Positions 6,100 to 12,734 of a DNA stretch of 12,868 bases are shown here, in pieces; position 1 is the first letter of the stretch; the number at the start of each line of letters is the position of its first letter. Source of the stretch: Lentisphaerota bacterium. GTDB taxonomy: Bacteria; Verrucomicrobiota; Lentisphaeria; Oligosphaerales; Oligosphaeraceae. The translations under genes were made by a program, and so were the position numbers. The stretch spans positions 1 to 12,868 of the forward strand of contig JAAZKQ010000086.1 of assembly GCA_012799755.1 (NCBI GenBank). The letters are read 5' to 3'. Below the pieces are notes generated by a model. It did not search any database. It had not been told where the DNA came from and worked only from the letters and a program-made list of their open reading frames with translations.

Positions 6100-9000
6100 A
6101 TGCGCGGAGCGATTTTTCCCAAGTTGATGCTGCTGCTTTTGGCGCTGTTAATCGTCACTGCCGGAACAGCGTCATTGTCTGCGGCAGCCTTGTCTTTAGC
6201 AGGCCATGATAGCGCCGGCGCTGTCATGGCCAATGGTAGCGGCTATGGCCAAGGCGTGTACTTCCGGCCCTTGGTCTTTGATGATGGGCGCGTGGTCTTC
6301 ATTGCGGCCATGCCGGACTATGCCAGCAGCGAGACCCTTTTTCGCGGGGCCTACGAGATTGTGCCGCTGGCGACCGACCCGAAAGCGAGCGTTCTTTTCC
6401 CAGGTCGCAATGAGTTTGCCATGAGCCTCGGCAGTGAATGGCCTTTGACCAACTGGGCCTTGGCAGCGGACCGTAATGGCCAAGTTTTCTATGCGCTGCG
6501 GCAGGAGCAGACCAGTGATTTGGCCGGGGCTACTTATCCTTTTTTACGCCGACTTTCCGGGGGCGTCATTGACGGCCCGGAACTTGTTGACATGCAACTG
6601 TCTGAGCATTCACGACTGTGTTGCAGCGCCAACGGCACCCGTCTCTTCGTCTATGAGCGGGGCAGGACGACTATTCGCAGATATGCTGTGACAAGTTCGT
6701 CGCTGACAGCGCAGGATGATCTCGTCCTGCCGACCGGTGGCGAAGGGCAGCCTGCCTACGACGGTCGCGGTATAGCGACGAATTACAACGGCCGCACTGT
6801 GTATTTTGCCGGCAGTACGGGGCGAGACGAGGAGGGGCTTGGGATTTTCAGTTATGAGGTAAATAACGCCAAGCTGAGCGAGATCGCTCTGAAAGTTTGT
6901 CAACTGGGCGTTGATGCCGAGCCGGCGGCATCGGCGACGAATGGCGTGGTCGCTTTCCGCTCGACGAATAAGTTGCTGGTTGACTTGCCTTCAACGGACA
7001 CTGGATTCCGCATCTACGCAGCCAGTCCGGCTGATGGCGGCGGGTATAGTTATCAGCTGTGCAGCAAGGATCTGCACGATGCTAATGCGCCGCAGTTGAG
7101 CTATGATGGCCGCTACGTCGTCTTCTGCGCCCGGGCCACGCAGGATGGCATCCAACAAGTTTGGCGTTTTGATCGGGAAACAGGCGAACAGCGTCCGGTG
7201 AGTAAGACTGCGACGGCCTGGGCGAATCGGGACTGCCTGGCGCCGGCGCTTTCGCCCAATGGCCGCTATGCGGCCTTTGTCAGCGCGGCGACAAATCTGG
7301 GGGTTGCCGGCGTGAACCAGCCTCAGGTATGGTGGGCCGATGTGGGGCCGACGCTACAAAGCGGCAATCTCGTACTTACACCCGGCAAAAAGCCCTTGCC
7401 GTTGCAAGCCGATGCCGCGTCGGCGTCGGCCAGGCTGCACATATCCGTCGAGCCGGGAACGCCAGTGCCGGCGGGAGTATTCACCGACAGCAAGGGCGAG
7501 GTGATTGAAATTGGCGCAAGTTACAGTTTGGCAGAGCGTCCCTTACCTTGGAATTACAGCGCGGTTGAGGCCGATATTGCCAAGATTTACAGCATGCAAA
7601 TCCAGCTTGTTGATGGCCAGTACAGCAGCGATTACCAGATATTTACCATTACCGTCAATGACAGTGTTTTTGAGCTGCTGTCGTTGACCGGCGCGGGCGC
7701 GTTTTGGCCAGGTGAGGCGGAGTATTATGGTCTGTCCATGTCTGCGGATAGCAATCGTGTCGCCTTTGTCAGTGACGCGGATTTGCTTGCCGAGTCTGCT
7801 CCCAGCATTGGCAGCCGCGTGTATTTGCGGGATGTATTGCGCGCCAAGACCTACTCGGTGTCGCTGGCGACAGGCAAGAATAGCAACAGCGCCTGTATTT
7901 CGGGTGATGGGCGGCATGTTTTCTTTGTCACGAGCGATGGCTTGCTTTATGATTATTGGGTCAACACCGGCCTCCGCGAAGTCATTGCCGAGGGTGTTGA
8001 CAGCTACGCGCCGCTCGCTGTCAGCCATGCTGGCGATGTCCTGCTGTATGAAAAGGGTGGTGGACTGAGCTTAGCTCGCGAGGGCATGGAAACACGTTTG
8101 CCGTTGCCTGTCGGCGTGGTTGACATCATCAACCCGGGATTGAGCCGCGATGGTCAAACCGCCATCTTTCTAGCCAAGACTGCGGGGGCTCAGGCGTACT
8201 CGCTATACGCATATTACGCCTCAACGCCCGACAGTGCTGTTTTGCTGCTTGATGGTGTTTGTAGCGCGTCCTTGTCCATGAGTGGTGCGACTGCCTTGGT
8301 ACAGCAGGAAGACGGGCAGGGCAGCACGCTTTGCAAGCGCATTGCTGTCGGTGGTGCTGAGCGCCAAGAGCAGGTGCTGCCCGTTGTTGGGGCCAGTCCG
8401 GTGCTCAGCGGCAACGCCCGCATTGCGGCCTATGTGCGTCTAGGCGGCAATGGCAAAAAACAAGCTTACAGTTACGATTTCAGCACCCTGCGGGAGCGCG
8501 TTGCCAGTAAAATGAATGGCGTGCTTGGCGACGCTGATTGCGATGCTGAGGTGCCGCTAGTCCTGTCAACGCGGGGCGACAACCTGGCCTTTGTCAGCGC
8601 CGCCGGTAATTTGGCGGTGGGCGACACAAATGGCGGCAATGATCTGTTCCGGGCGGAGCTGCCGATAGCTACTCAGCAGGCGCCGGTATTGACTGCGCTT
8701 GGCGCTCAGGCCACGCCGACAAACCGGGTTTTCAGCTTGGTGACGGACGAAGATGTGCCGTTGTTCCTGCCGATGGCCTACAGCGATGCCGATGGTGACG
8801 ACGCCCTGCCGGAAATACTGAGCGCGCCACTCTATGGCAGCGTCGAATTCATCGGGCCCGATGCGCAGCGGTCGTGGTATGCCATTCAGTACCGTCCCGC
8901 CGAGAACTACTTTGGCGAGGAGAGCTTCGCCTTCCGGCTCTGGGATGGAGCAGATCGTTCCGAGAGCTACACGGTGAAGGTAACAGTCAACAGCGTAAAT

Positions 9001-10095
9001 GACCCGCCGTACTGGCTGGGCGATATTCCTGCAGATTTGACCAGCTACACTGTCAGCGAAGGGCAGACTGTACATTCCCAACAGCTCAAAGCTTACGCCG
9101 ATGACGTAGACTTGCGCAATCCAGCGCCCCATGTGGATGCGATCAGCTTCAGCCTGACGGCGGATACGCCGGAATGGGTGAAAATTGACAGTGCGACCGG
9201 TAAACTTACTTTCACGCCAGGCTATGACGTGGCGCGTCGTGATCAGAACGAGGGAAAAAGTGAGTTCAGCTTTGGCTGTCTAGTCAAGGACAAGGCGGGC
9301 GCGACTGCGTGTTTGGACGTTGGTGTGGTGGTGAAAAATGTCAACCGCGCACCGGTGATCAGCGGTTATCCCGCAGTCGTCTTTGAGGGCATCGAGGTGC
9401 CGCACACGGCTTTTGTGTATAATGACCCCGATGTGGAAGACCCACCAGAATCCTTGACATTGGTTTTCGCACCCGTTGGCGGAACCTGGCACAGCACGGC
9501 CACGGGCAGGACCTTTATCGCCGACGCGGCAGCGGTCAACAGTACAACCAGCACGATTAAGGCCAAAGACAGCGGCGGCATGAAGTCCGAGACGGAGACT
9601 ATCAGCATCCGCCTTGTAGCTATGGCGCAGAGTCTACAAGCGCTGTGGCCACGCGCCGATGGCGCTCCGGGTAGCGCCTTGCGGGTTGGCTGGCAGCTCT
9701 TGACCATGCCCTATGACTTGGACGAGGCCGGTTTGGAGCAGCTTCTTGAGGCATTGGGGTCTGGCACCGCTATCTGGCGCTGGGATGGTGGCAGGGGTAG
9801 CTACGTCGTCGCCAGGAGTTTGGGTGCCGGCGAGGGTTTCTGGTGTTATTTGCCGATCATACCAGGCAATTTGGCATTGACCGTCAAGGGGCGCCGGGAA
9901 TGGACGCCGCGCGAGTACCAGCCTGGCTGGCAGCTTGTCGGCCTGCGTAGTGACGAGACGACATTGGGGCTGTCTGCTGCCAATGCGGGGAGCTTTCTCT
10001 GGGGACTAGCGACAGGAAAGCACGCCTTGCCGCAGCCCTTGGCCGGCCCCTTTGCGATTGGCAGAGGATATTGGCTCTTCCAGAATGATGACTGA
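6100..10095 (+). CDS. Very large secreted protein: two PD40/TolB-like propellers, three cadherin/Ig-like modules, duplicated C-terminal GW module
   Basis: I start this at ATG 6100 (1331 residues). The frame is open further upstream to a TTG at 6025, but that would place the terminator inside the gene, whereas ATG 6100 leads directly into a signal peptide (LMLLLLALLIVTAGTASLSA). AAAGGGA at 6081-6087 is a weak, distant ribosome site; GTG 6097 is a possible alternative. Residues about 30-420 and 524-857 carry PD40-type repeats (LSYDGRYVVFCARATQDG, LSPNGRYAAFVSAATNLG, NLAFVSAAGNLAVGDTNGGN), typical of beta-propellers. They are separated by a roughly 100-residue linker domain. Residues about 862-967 form a tandem cadherin-like module (PAENYFGEESFAFRLWDG, ending VNDPP). 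Residues 967-1083 resemble a putative-Ig (He_PIG) module (PEWVKIDSATGKLTFTPGYD), and 1082-1173 another sandwich. Residues about 1180-1331 hold two GWQL...GxGFWCY/GRGYWLF copies. It is extracellular or envelope-associated. No catalytic motif was seen, and the ligand is unknown. Confidence 0.87.
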   Translation: MRGAIFPKLMLLLLALLIVTAGTASLSAAALSLAGHDSAGAVMANGSGYGQGVYFRPLVFDDGRVVFIAAMPDYASSETLFRGAYEIVPLATDPKASVLFPGRNEFAMSLGSEWPLTNWALAADRNGQVFYALRQEQTSDLAGATYPFLRRLSGGVIDGPELVDMQLSEHSRLCCSANGTRLFVYERGRTTIRRYAVTSSSLTAQDDLVLPTGGEGQPAYDGRGIATNYNGRTVYFAGSTGRDEEGLGIFSYEVNNAKLSEIALKVCQLGVDAEPAASATNGVVAFRSTNKLLVDLPSTDTGFRIYAASPADGGGYSYQLCSKDLHDANAPQLSYDGRYVVFCARATQDGIQQVWRFDRETGEQRPVSKTATAWANRDCLAPALSPNGRYAAFVSAATNLGVAGVNQPQVWWADVGPTLQSGNLVLTPGKKPLPLQADAASASARLHISVEPGTPVPAGVFTDSKGEVIEIGASYSLAERPLPWNYSAVEADIAKIYSMQIQLVDGQYSSDYQIFTITVNDSVFELLSLTGAGAFWPGEAEYYGLSMSADSNRVAFVSDADLLAESAPSIGSRVYLRDVLRAKTYSVSLATGKNSNSACISGDGRHVFFVTSDGLLYDYWVNTGLREVIAEGVDSYAPLAVSHAGDVLLYEKGGGLSLAREGMETRLPLPVGVVDIINPGLSRDGQTAIFLAKTAGAQAYSLYAYYASTPDSAVLLLDGVCSASLSMSGATALVQQEDGQGSTLCKRIAVGGAERQEQVLPVVGASPVLSGNARIAAYVRLGGNGKKQAYSYDFSTLRERVASKMNGVLGDADCDAEVPLVLSTRGDNLAFVSAAGNLAVGDTNGGNDLFRAELPIATQQAPVLTALGAQATPTNRVFSLVTDEDVPLFLPMAYSDADGDDALPEILSAPLYGSVEFIGPDAQRSWYAIQYRPAENYFGEESFAFRLWDGADRSESYTVKVTVNSVNDPPYWLGDIPADLTSYTVSEGQTVHSQQLKAYADDVDLRNPAPHVDAISFSLTADTPEWVKIDSATGKLTFTPGYDVARRDQNEGKSEFSFGCLVKDKAGATACLDVGVVVKNVNRAPVISGYPAVVFEGIEVPHTAFVYNDPDVEDPPESLTLVFAPVGGTWHSTATGRTFIADAAAVNSTTSTIKAKDSGGMKSETETISIRLVAMAQSLQALWPRADGAPGSALRVGWQLLTMPYDLDEAGLEQLLEALGSGTAIWRWDGGRGSYVVARSLGAGEGFWCYLPIIPGNLALTVKGRREWTPREYQPGWQLVGLRSDETTLGLSAANAGSFLWGLATGKHALPQPLAGPFAIGRGYWLFQNDD
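6202..6231. repeat. 30-bp near-perfect palindrome inside the coding sequence
   Basis: GGCCATGATAGCGCC is followed with no spacer by GGCGCTGTCATGGCC. The two arms are reverse complements except for one pair, which becomes a G-U wobble in RNA. It lies about 100 bases after the ATG, encoding residues just after the signal peptide (AGHDSAGAVMA). As RNA it could form a very stable stem with a minimal loop; as DNA it could form a cruciform. Confidence 0.85.
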
Positions 10096-10202
10096 ACAAG
10101 AGAACGCAGCAAGGCATAGTTGGGTTTAGCGAGGGGGCCGGGAGACTTGCGTGGAGGATACGATGAACTGAGATCACGCTAACACTGTGGACTAGGAGTT
10201 TG

Positions 10203-10245
10203 CTGCGCGGCTGGGAAACTGCTACTTGGTGTTCCCGCCAAGCAG
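10203..10245 (+). promoter_or_regulatory. Pair of mutually exclusive hairpins (possible RNA switch)
   Basis: Structure A pairs CTGC (10203-10206), GGC (10209-10211) and GGGAA (10213-10217) with TTCCC (10232-10236), GCC (10237-10239) and GCAG (10242-10245). Structure B pairs CTG (10219-10221) and CTTGG (10225-10229) with CCAAG (10238-10242) and CAG (10243-10245). The right arms overlap, so only one can form at a time. No T-tract follows, so any switch would not act by simple intrinsic termination at this point. Confidence 0.3.
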
Positions 10246-10321
10246 AGGTCACGTTGCGGCAAAGCCCGCAGTACGGTTGGGAGAGGGCGCGCTTGGTGTT
10301 GCTTGCAGGGGGGGGATGAAT

Positions 10322-10338
10322 ATCAATGACTGATTGAT
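10322..10338 (+). other. Short AT-rich hairpin
   Basis: ATCAAT and ATTGAT pair perfectly around GACTG. Its low GC content contrasts with the surroundings and may mark a promoter or binding site. No matching -35/-10 pair could be assigned with confidence. Confidence 0.3.
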
Positions 10339-10359
10339 TACCAGAAAAACCAAACTAAA

Positions 10360-10402
10360 GCGAGAGGGGAGGGGGGACTATCGCTTCTTTTCTCTTCCTC
10401 GC
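10360..10402 (+). promoter_or_regulatory. Purine/pyrimidine mirror hairpin just before the DedA-family start
   Basis: The purine arm 10360-10377 (GCGAGAGGGGAGGGGGGA) can pair with the pyrimidine arm 10385-10402 as RNA. Sixteen of 18 positions pair, about half as G-U wobbles, around the loop CTATCGC. The stem ends 11 bases before the ATG at 10414. The only Shine-Dalgarno-like purine tract near this start lies inside the stem, which could limit translation. The homopurine strand could also adopt unusual DNA structure. Confidence 0.35.
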
Positions 10403-10413
10403 AAAAGCCAACT

Positions 10414-11121
10414 ATGCCTTGTGAACAAGCTCAAGCCTATGATTCCCGTCGGGCCAAGGCCCTGCCCACCAAGATTTTACTTATGGCCTTGGCCTTGGCC
10501 TTATTGTCCTTGGTCGCTTTTGAGCTTTGCGGCGGCAGGCTCGAAGAGCTCTTCAGCGCCGATGCCTTTGGGGAACGCCTCGGCGCCGTACGTTCCTACG
10601 GTTGGTTGCTGGGCATAGCGCTGCTGGTCGTTGACTTATTCCTGCCCATACCGGCCACGGGCATCATGACCGCGCTGGGCATGGTCTACGGGTTTTGGTT
10701 GGGGTGGCTCGTCGCAGCCGCCGGCAGCGCCTTCGCCGGCATTGCCGGCTATGTGCTGGTACGCAGTGGCGGTGACGCCTTGGCACGACGCTTAGCCAAA
10801 CCCGACGAATTGGAAGCTTTCCGCGCCCTCTTTGAACGCTGGGGCGCGCTGGCAGTCATCGGCAGCCGCGCATTGCCGATCCTGCCTGAGGTCATGACCG
10901 TCCTCGCCGGCCTCGCCCGTATGCGTTTTGGCCATTTCCTCGCTGCGCTCCTGGCCGGTACCGTGCCTGTCAGCGCTCTCTATGCGTGGTGGGGCGCCTC
11001 TTACGGTCGTGAAGCGCCGCTAAGCAGCTTCCTCATCGCTGTGCTCCTGCCCCTCGTTCTCTGGGCGATTTTCCTTGCCTGCTACCGCAGGAGGGTTTCG
11101 CAAGGAGGGAAAAAGGGTTAG
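10414..11121 (+). CDS. TVP38/TMEM64-type DedA-superfamily (VTT domain) membrane protein
   Basis: The 235-residue product is an integral membrane protein. Hydrophobic segments lie near residues 20-38, 62-78, 83-116, 144-165, 173-195 and 203-224, and the C-terminus is basic (YRRRVSQGGKKG). The family hallmark lies at residues 151-185: SRALPILPEVMTVLAGLARM followed by FGHFLAALLAGTVP, preceded by a Gly/Ala-rich reentrant-like stretch (GFWLGWLVAAAGSAFAGIAG). Family members are linked to lipid (undecaprenyl phosphate or phospholipid) flipping and membrane homeostasis; the exact substrate here is unknown. The length is normal. The ATG at 10414 is the first good start after an in-frame stop at 10327, but no ribosome site is close to it. 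ATG 10483 is in frame but would begin within the first membrane segment. It converges on the oxidoreductase gene and shares a hairpin region with it. Confidence 0.85.
   Translation: MPCEQAQAYDSRRAKALPTKILLMALALALLSLVAFELCGGRLEELFSADAFGERLGAVRSYGWLLGIALLVVDLFLPIPATGIMTALGMVYGFWLGWLVAAAGSAFAGIAGYVLVRSGGDALARRLAKPDELEAFRALFERWGALAVIGSRALPILPEVMTVLAGLARMRFGHFLAALLAGTVPVSALYAWWGASYGREAPLSSFLIAVLLPLVLWAIFLACYRRRVSQGGKKG
10485..10502 (+). repeat. GGCCTT x3 microrepeat in the first membrane segment
   Basis: Three perfect copies of GGCCTT encode an Ala-Leu run in the first hydrophobic helix of the DedA-family protein. Gain or loss of a copy would keep the frame and change helix length by two residues. 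Confidence 0.7.
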
Positions 11122-11134
11122 CCCTCCTTCCCTC
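11102..11134. terminator. Hairpin terminator region between convergent genes
   Basis: AAGGAGGG (11102-11109) pairs perfectly with CCCTCCTT (11122-11129). An alternative folding nests AGGG-TTAG-CCCT (11114-11125) inside GAGGGA/TCCCTC (11105-11110 and 11129-11134), followed by TTTG. The stem overlaps the stop codon of the DedA-family gene. Read on the minus strand, the inner stem is followed by TTTT, so it may also end the oxidoreductase transcript. It is probably bidirectional, but the T-tracts are short. Confidence 0.55.
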
Positions 11135-11172
11135 TTTGTAAAAACCAGCCATATTTTTCGGATGTCCGCGGC

Positions 11173-12498
11173 CTACTCCTCGCAGCAGAGGCAGTTTTGG
11201 GCGATGAGGCTCTGGCGGAGCTTCGCAAAGGGCACTTTGGTCATGGTGGGCAGGCGATTGTCAACGGCGATACATGCGGCCGTGCCGGCGGCCTGGCCCA
11301 TGGCCATACAGGTCGTCATCATGCGGATCGTGTCCATGGCTGCGTCATCCACGCTGATACAGCGGCCACAGGCAAGAACATTGTCGAATTCGTCGGGTAT
11401 GAGCGCGCCGTAGGGAATGGCGCTGAAGCCCGGCCAGCTGCCGCGTCGTTCGGGTGCGAGGCCTTTCTTCTGATCGCCGCTGTGGCTGCCGAAGCGGCGG
11501 GTGATGTAGATCAGCGGTTGCTCGGGCATGGCGCCCTCCCGCAGCATCTCCACGCTTATTTTGGCCACGCCGCGGATATGTCGCCCGGAACGCACGCTGA
11601 CCTGCTGGGCCGAATGGGCAATGAAGCTGTTCTCATAGCCGGACATCTCCCGACGCACAAAATCAATGACCTCGAAATTACGCTTGCGCAGTTCGTGGTC
11701 CATGCGGGTCATATCGGCGGAATCGCAGCCATCGCCATTGGCGTAGGCGAAGGCCAACTGGACCATGCCGGGATCAAGCTGATAGGAAAGGCCCATGTGC
11801 CGCCAGACCATGGCGGGTGTCTTGTCCGCCGCAAACAACTCCTCATAACGCTGGTAATTCACCGCCGGGTCATGGGCGGTGACGCCACCAGCGATGAAGA
11901 AAATTGACTTATGCATGGTCTGATCCGCCGGCGCCTGCTCGGTATGGCCGCCGGCGCGATGCACCACATGGGCGTCACCCGTCGCGTCAATCACCACTTT
12001 CGCCGGTATCATCACCGGCCCTTCCAAGCAGTCCAGCACCACGCCCGTGATGCGCCGGCCATCCCGCACCACGCCGTAGAAATGACTGTAAAACAGCTTG
12101 TCCACCCCACTCTCGCTGAGGACATCGTGGTACACCACCCGCAAGTCCTCGGTCTTGGTGGTGACTTTCCCCAGTAGTGGCCGGCCGGCAATCGGCCGGA
12201 ATTCCGGCATTTGGCAGGCGTCGTTAATCATGAGCGATGCCGCGCCGCGCGCATCCATGCGCCGGATGACTTCCTCCGCCAGCCCACTGACGAGCTGCCG
12301 TCCCCCGACGCCAAAGTTAAAGAAAAGGGTGCAGCAGGCCCAGGTGCCCACACCGCCGGCGTAGCCGTATTTTTCAACCAGCAGCGTCTTGCGTCCTAGT
12401 CGCGCCGCGCTGACTGCCGCGCCAATTCCCGCCGGGCCCGCGCCAACCACCACCACGTCATAACCAGCCCTCTCCGGTATCTCGCATTGATACAACAT
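11173..12498 (-). CDS. FAD-dependent oxidoreductase (FAD_oxidored, PF12831-type)
   Basis: The product has 441 residues. An N-terminal Rossmann fold binds FAD: VVVVGAGPAGIGAA gives GxGxxG at residues 19-24, Glu42 in LLVEKYGYAGG is the expected ribose ligand, and the following GGVGTWACC region is typical of the family. A VIDATGDAHVVHRAG segment near residue 190 is the usual ATGD flavin motif. The C-terminal DNVLACGRCISVDDAAMDTIR...MGQAAGTAACIA closes the FAD site. No signal peptide is seen, so it is cytoplasmic. Members of this group are abundant in Lentisphaerae and Planctomycetes and often sit near carbohydrate genes, but substrates are mostly unknown. It has no obvious partner gene here and stands alone on the minus strand. 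The CysCys pair near residues 55-56 and the CLCCEE terminus are notable; whether they bind metal is unknown. The start is supported by AGAAAGGC six bases upstream. Confidence 0.9.
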   Translation of the reverse strand: MLYQCEIPERAGYDVVVVGAGPAGIGAAVSAARLGRKTLLVEKYGYAGGVGTWACCTLFFNFGVGGRQLVSGLAEEVIRRMDARGAASLMINDACQMPEFRPIAGRPLLGKVTTKTEDLRVVYHDVLSESGVDKLFYSHFYGVVRDGRRITGVVLDCLEGPVMIPAKVVIDATGDAHVVHRAGGHTEQAPADQTMHKSIFFIAGGVTAHDPAVNYQRYEELFAADKTPAMVWRHMGLSYQLDPGMVQLAFAYANGDGCDSADMTRMDHELRKRNFEVIDFVRREMSGYENSFIAHSAQQVSVRSGRHIRGVAKISVEMLREGAMPEQPLIYITRRFGSHSGDQKKGLAPERRGSWPGFSAIPYGALIPDEFDNVLACGRCISVDDAAMDTIRMMTTCMAMGQAAGTAACIAVDNRLPTMTKVPFAKLRQSLIAQNCLCCEE

Positions 12499-12504
12499 CG
12501 GCTT

Positions 12505-12512
12505 GCCTTTCT
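12505..12512 (-). promoter_or_regulatory. Ribosome binding site of the FAD oxidoreductase
   Basis: On the minus strand AGAAAGGC ends six bases before the ATG, the same core as before the barrel gene. Confidence 0.7.
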
Positions 12513-12588
12513 GTTCAGATTACACGTCATTGCCGCTAACGCCTCGTGCAGAACATCCTGCCAGTTCCGCACATGGCGCCCTCCCGAC

Positions 12589-12699
12589 CAGAAAACAGCC
12601 AATAGTATACACTGCCAAAGGCAGCATGGGACAACGCCGTCATAGCAACAATCCCCAACAGACGTAAGCGATCACTGATTGATAATTGGCTGTTTTCTG
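12589..12699. repeat. 111-bp segment framed by a 15-bp perfect inverted repeat
   Basis: CAGAAAACAGCCAAT (12589-12603) is repeated in inverted orientation as ATTGGCTGTTTTCTG (12685-12699), with 81 bases between. Inside lies a perfect hairpin CTGCC-AAA-GGCAG (12612-12624). No target-site duplication flanks the pair, so a MITE-like element is only one option. The other is a regulator-binding pair or leader stem upstream of the oxidoreductase. On the minus strand TATACT (12609-12604) is a -10-like box about 100 bases before that gene's start, with no good -35. Confidence 0.6.
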
Positions 12700-12734
12700 T
12701 TGCCTTGCGATGGAAACCATCTTTCGTGTTGACT

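Larger units (their letters stand above)
10096..10413 (+). other. 318-bp intergenic region with several hairpins and no convincing gene
   Basis: This stretch between the propeller protein and the DedA-family gene has no reading frame with a credible start and protein-like sequence. No obvious rho-independent terminator follows the upstream gene. It holds competing hairpins at 10203-10245, a small GC-rich hairpin at 10255-10270 (TGCGG/CCGCA), a run of eight G at 10308-10315, an AT-rich hairpin at 10322-10338 and a wobble-rich hairpin at 10360-10402. A GGAGG at 10153 sits five bases before an ATG that is followed by one codon and a stop. A structured leader or small RNA is possible. No known RNA family or promoter was recognised. 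Confidence 0.6.

Noticed and set aside
10096..10413. tRNA, tmRNA or other known RNA gene in the gap
   Set aside because: No cloverleaf, T-loop or recognisable conserved RNA core could be found; only local hairpins are present.
10334..10618. 94-codon frame overlapping the start of the DedA-family gene
   Set aside because: It starts at TTG without a ribosome site, and its Trp/Pro-rich end (LWPWPWPYCPW) comes from the out-of-frame GGCCTT repeat. The other frame has the VTT domain.
11197..11907. 236-codon plus-strand frame opposite the oxidoreductase
   Set aside because: It is antisense to a clear FAD enzyme with all motifs, and its sequence is His/Gly/Ala-rich without family features.
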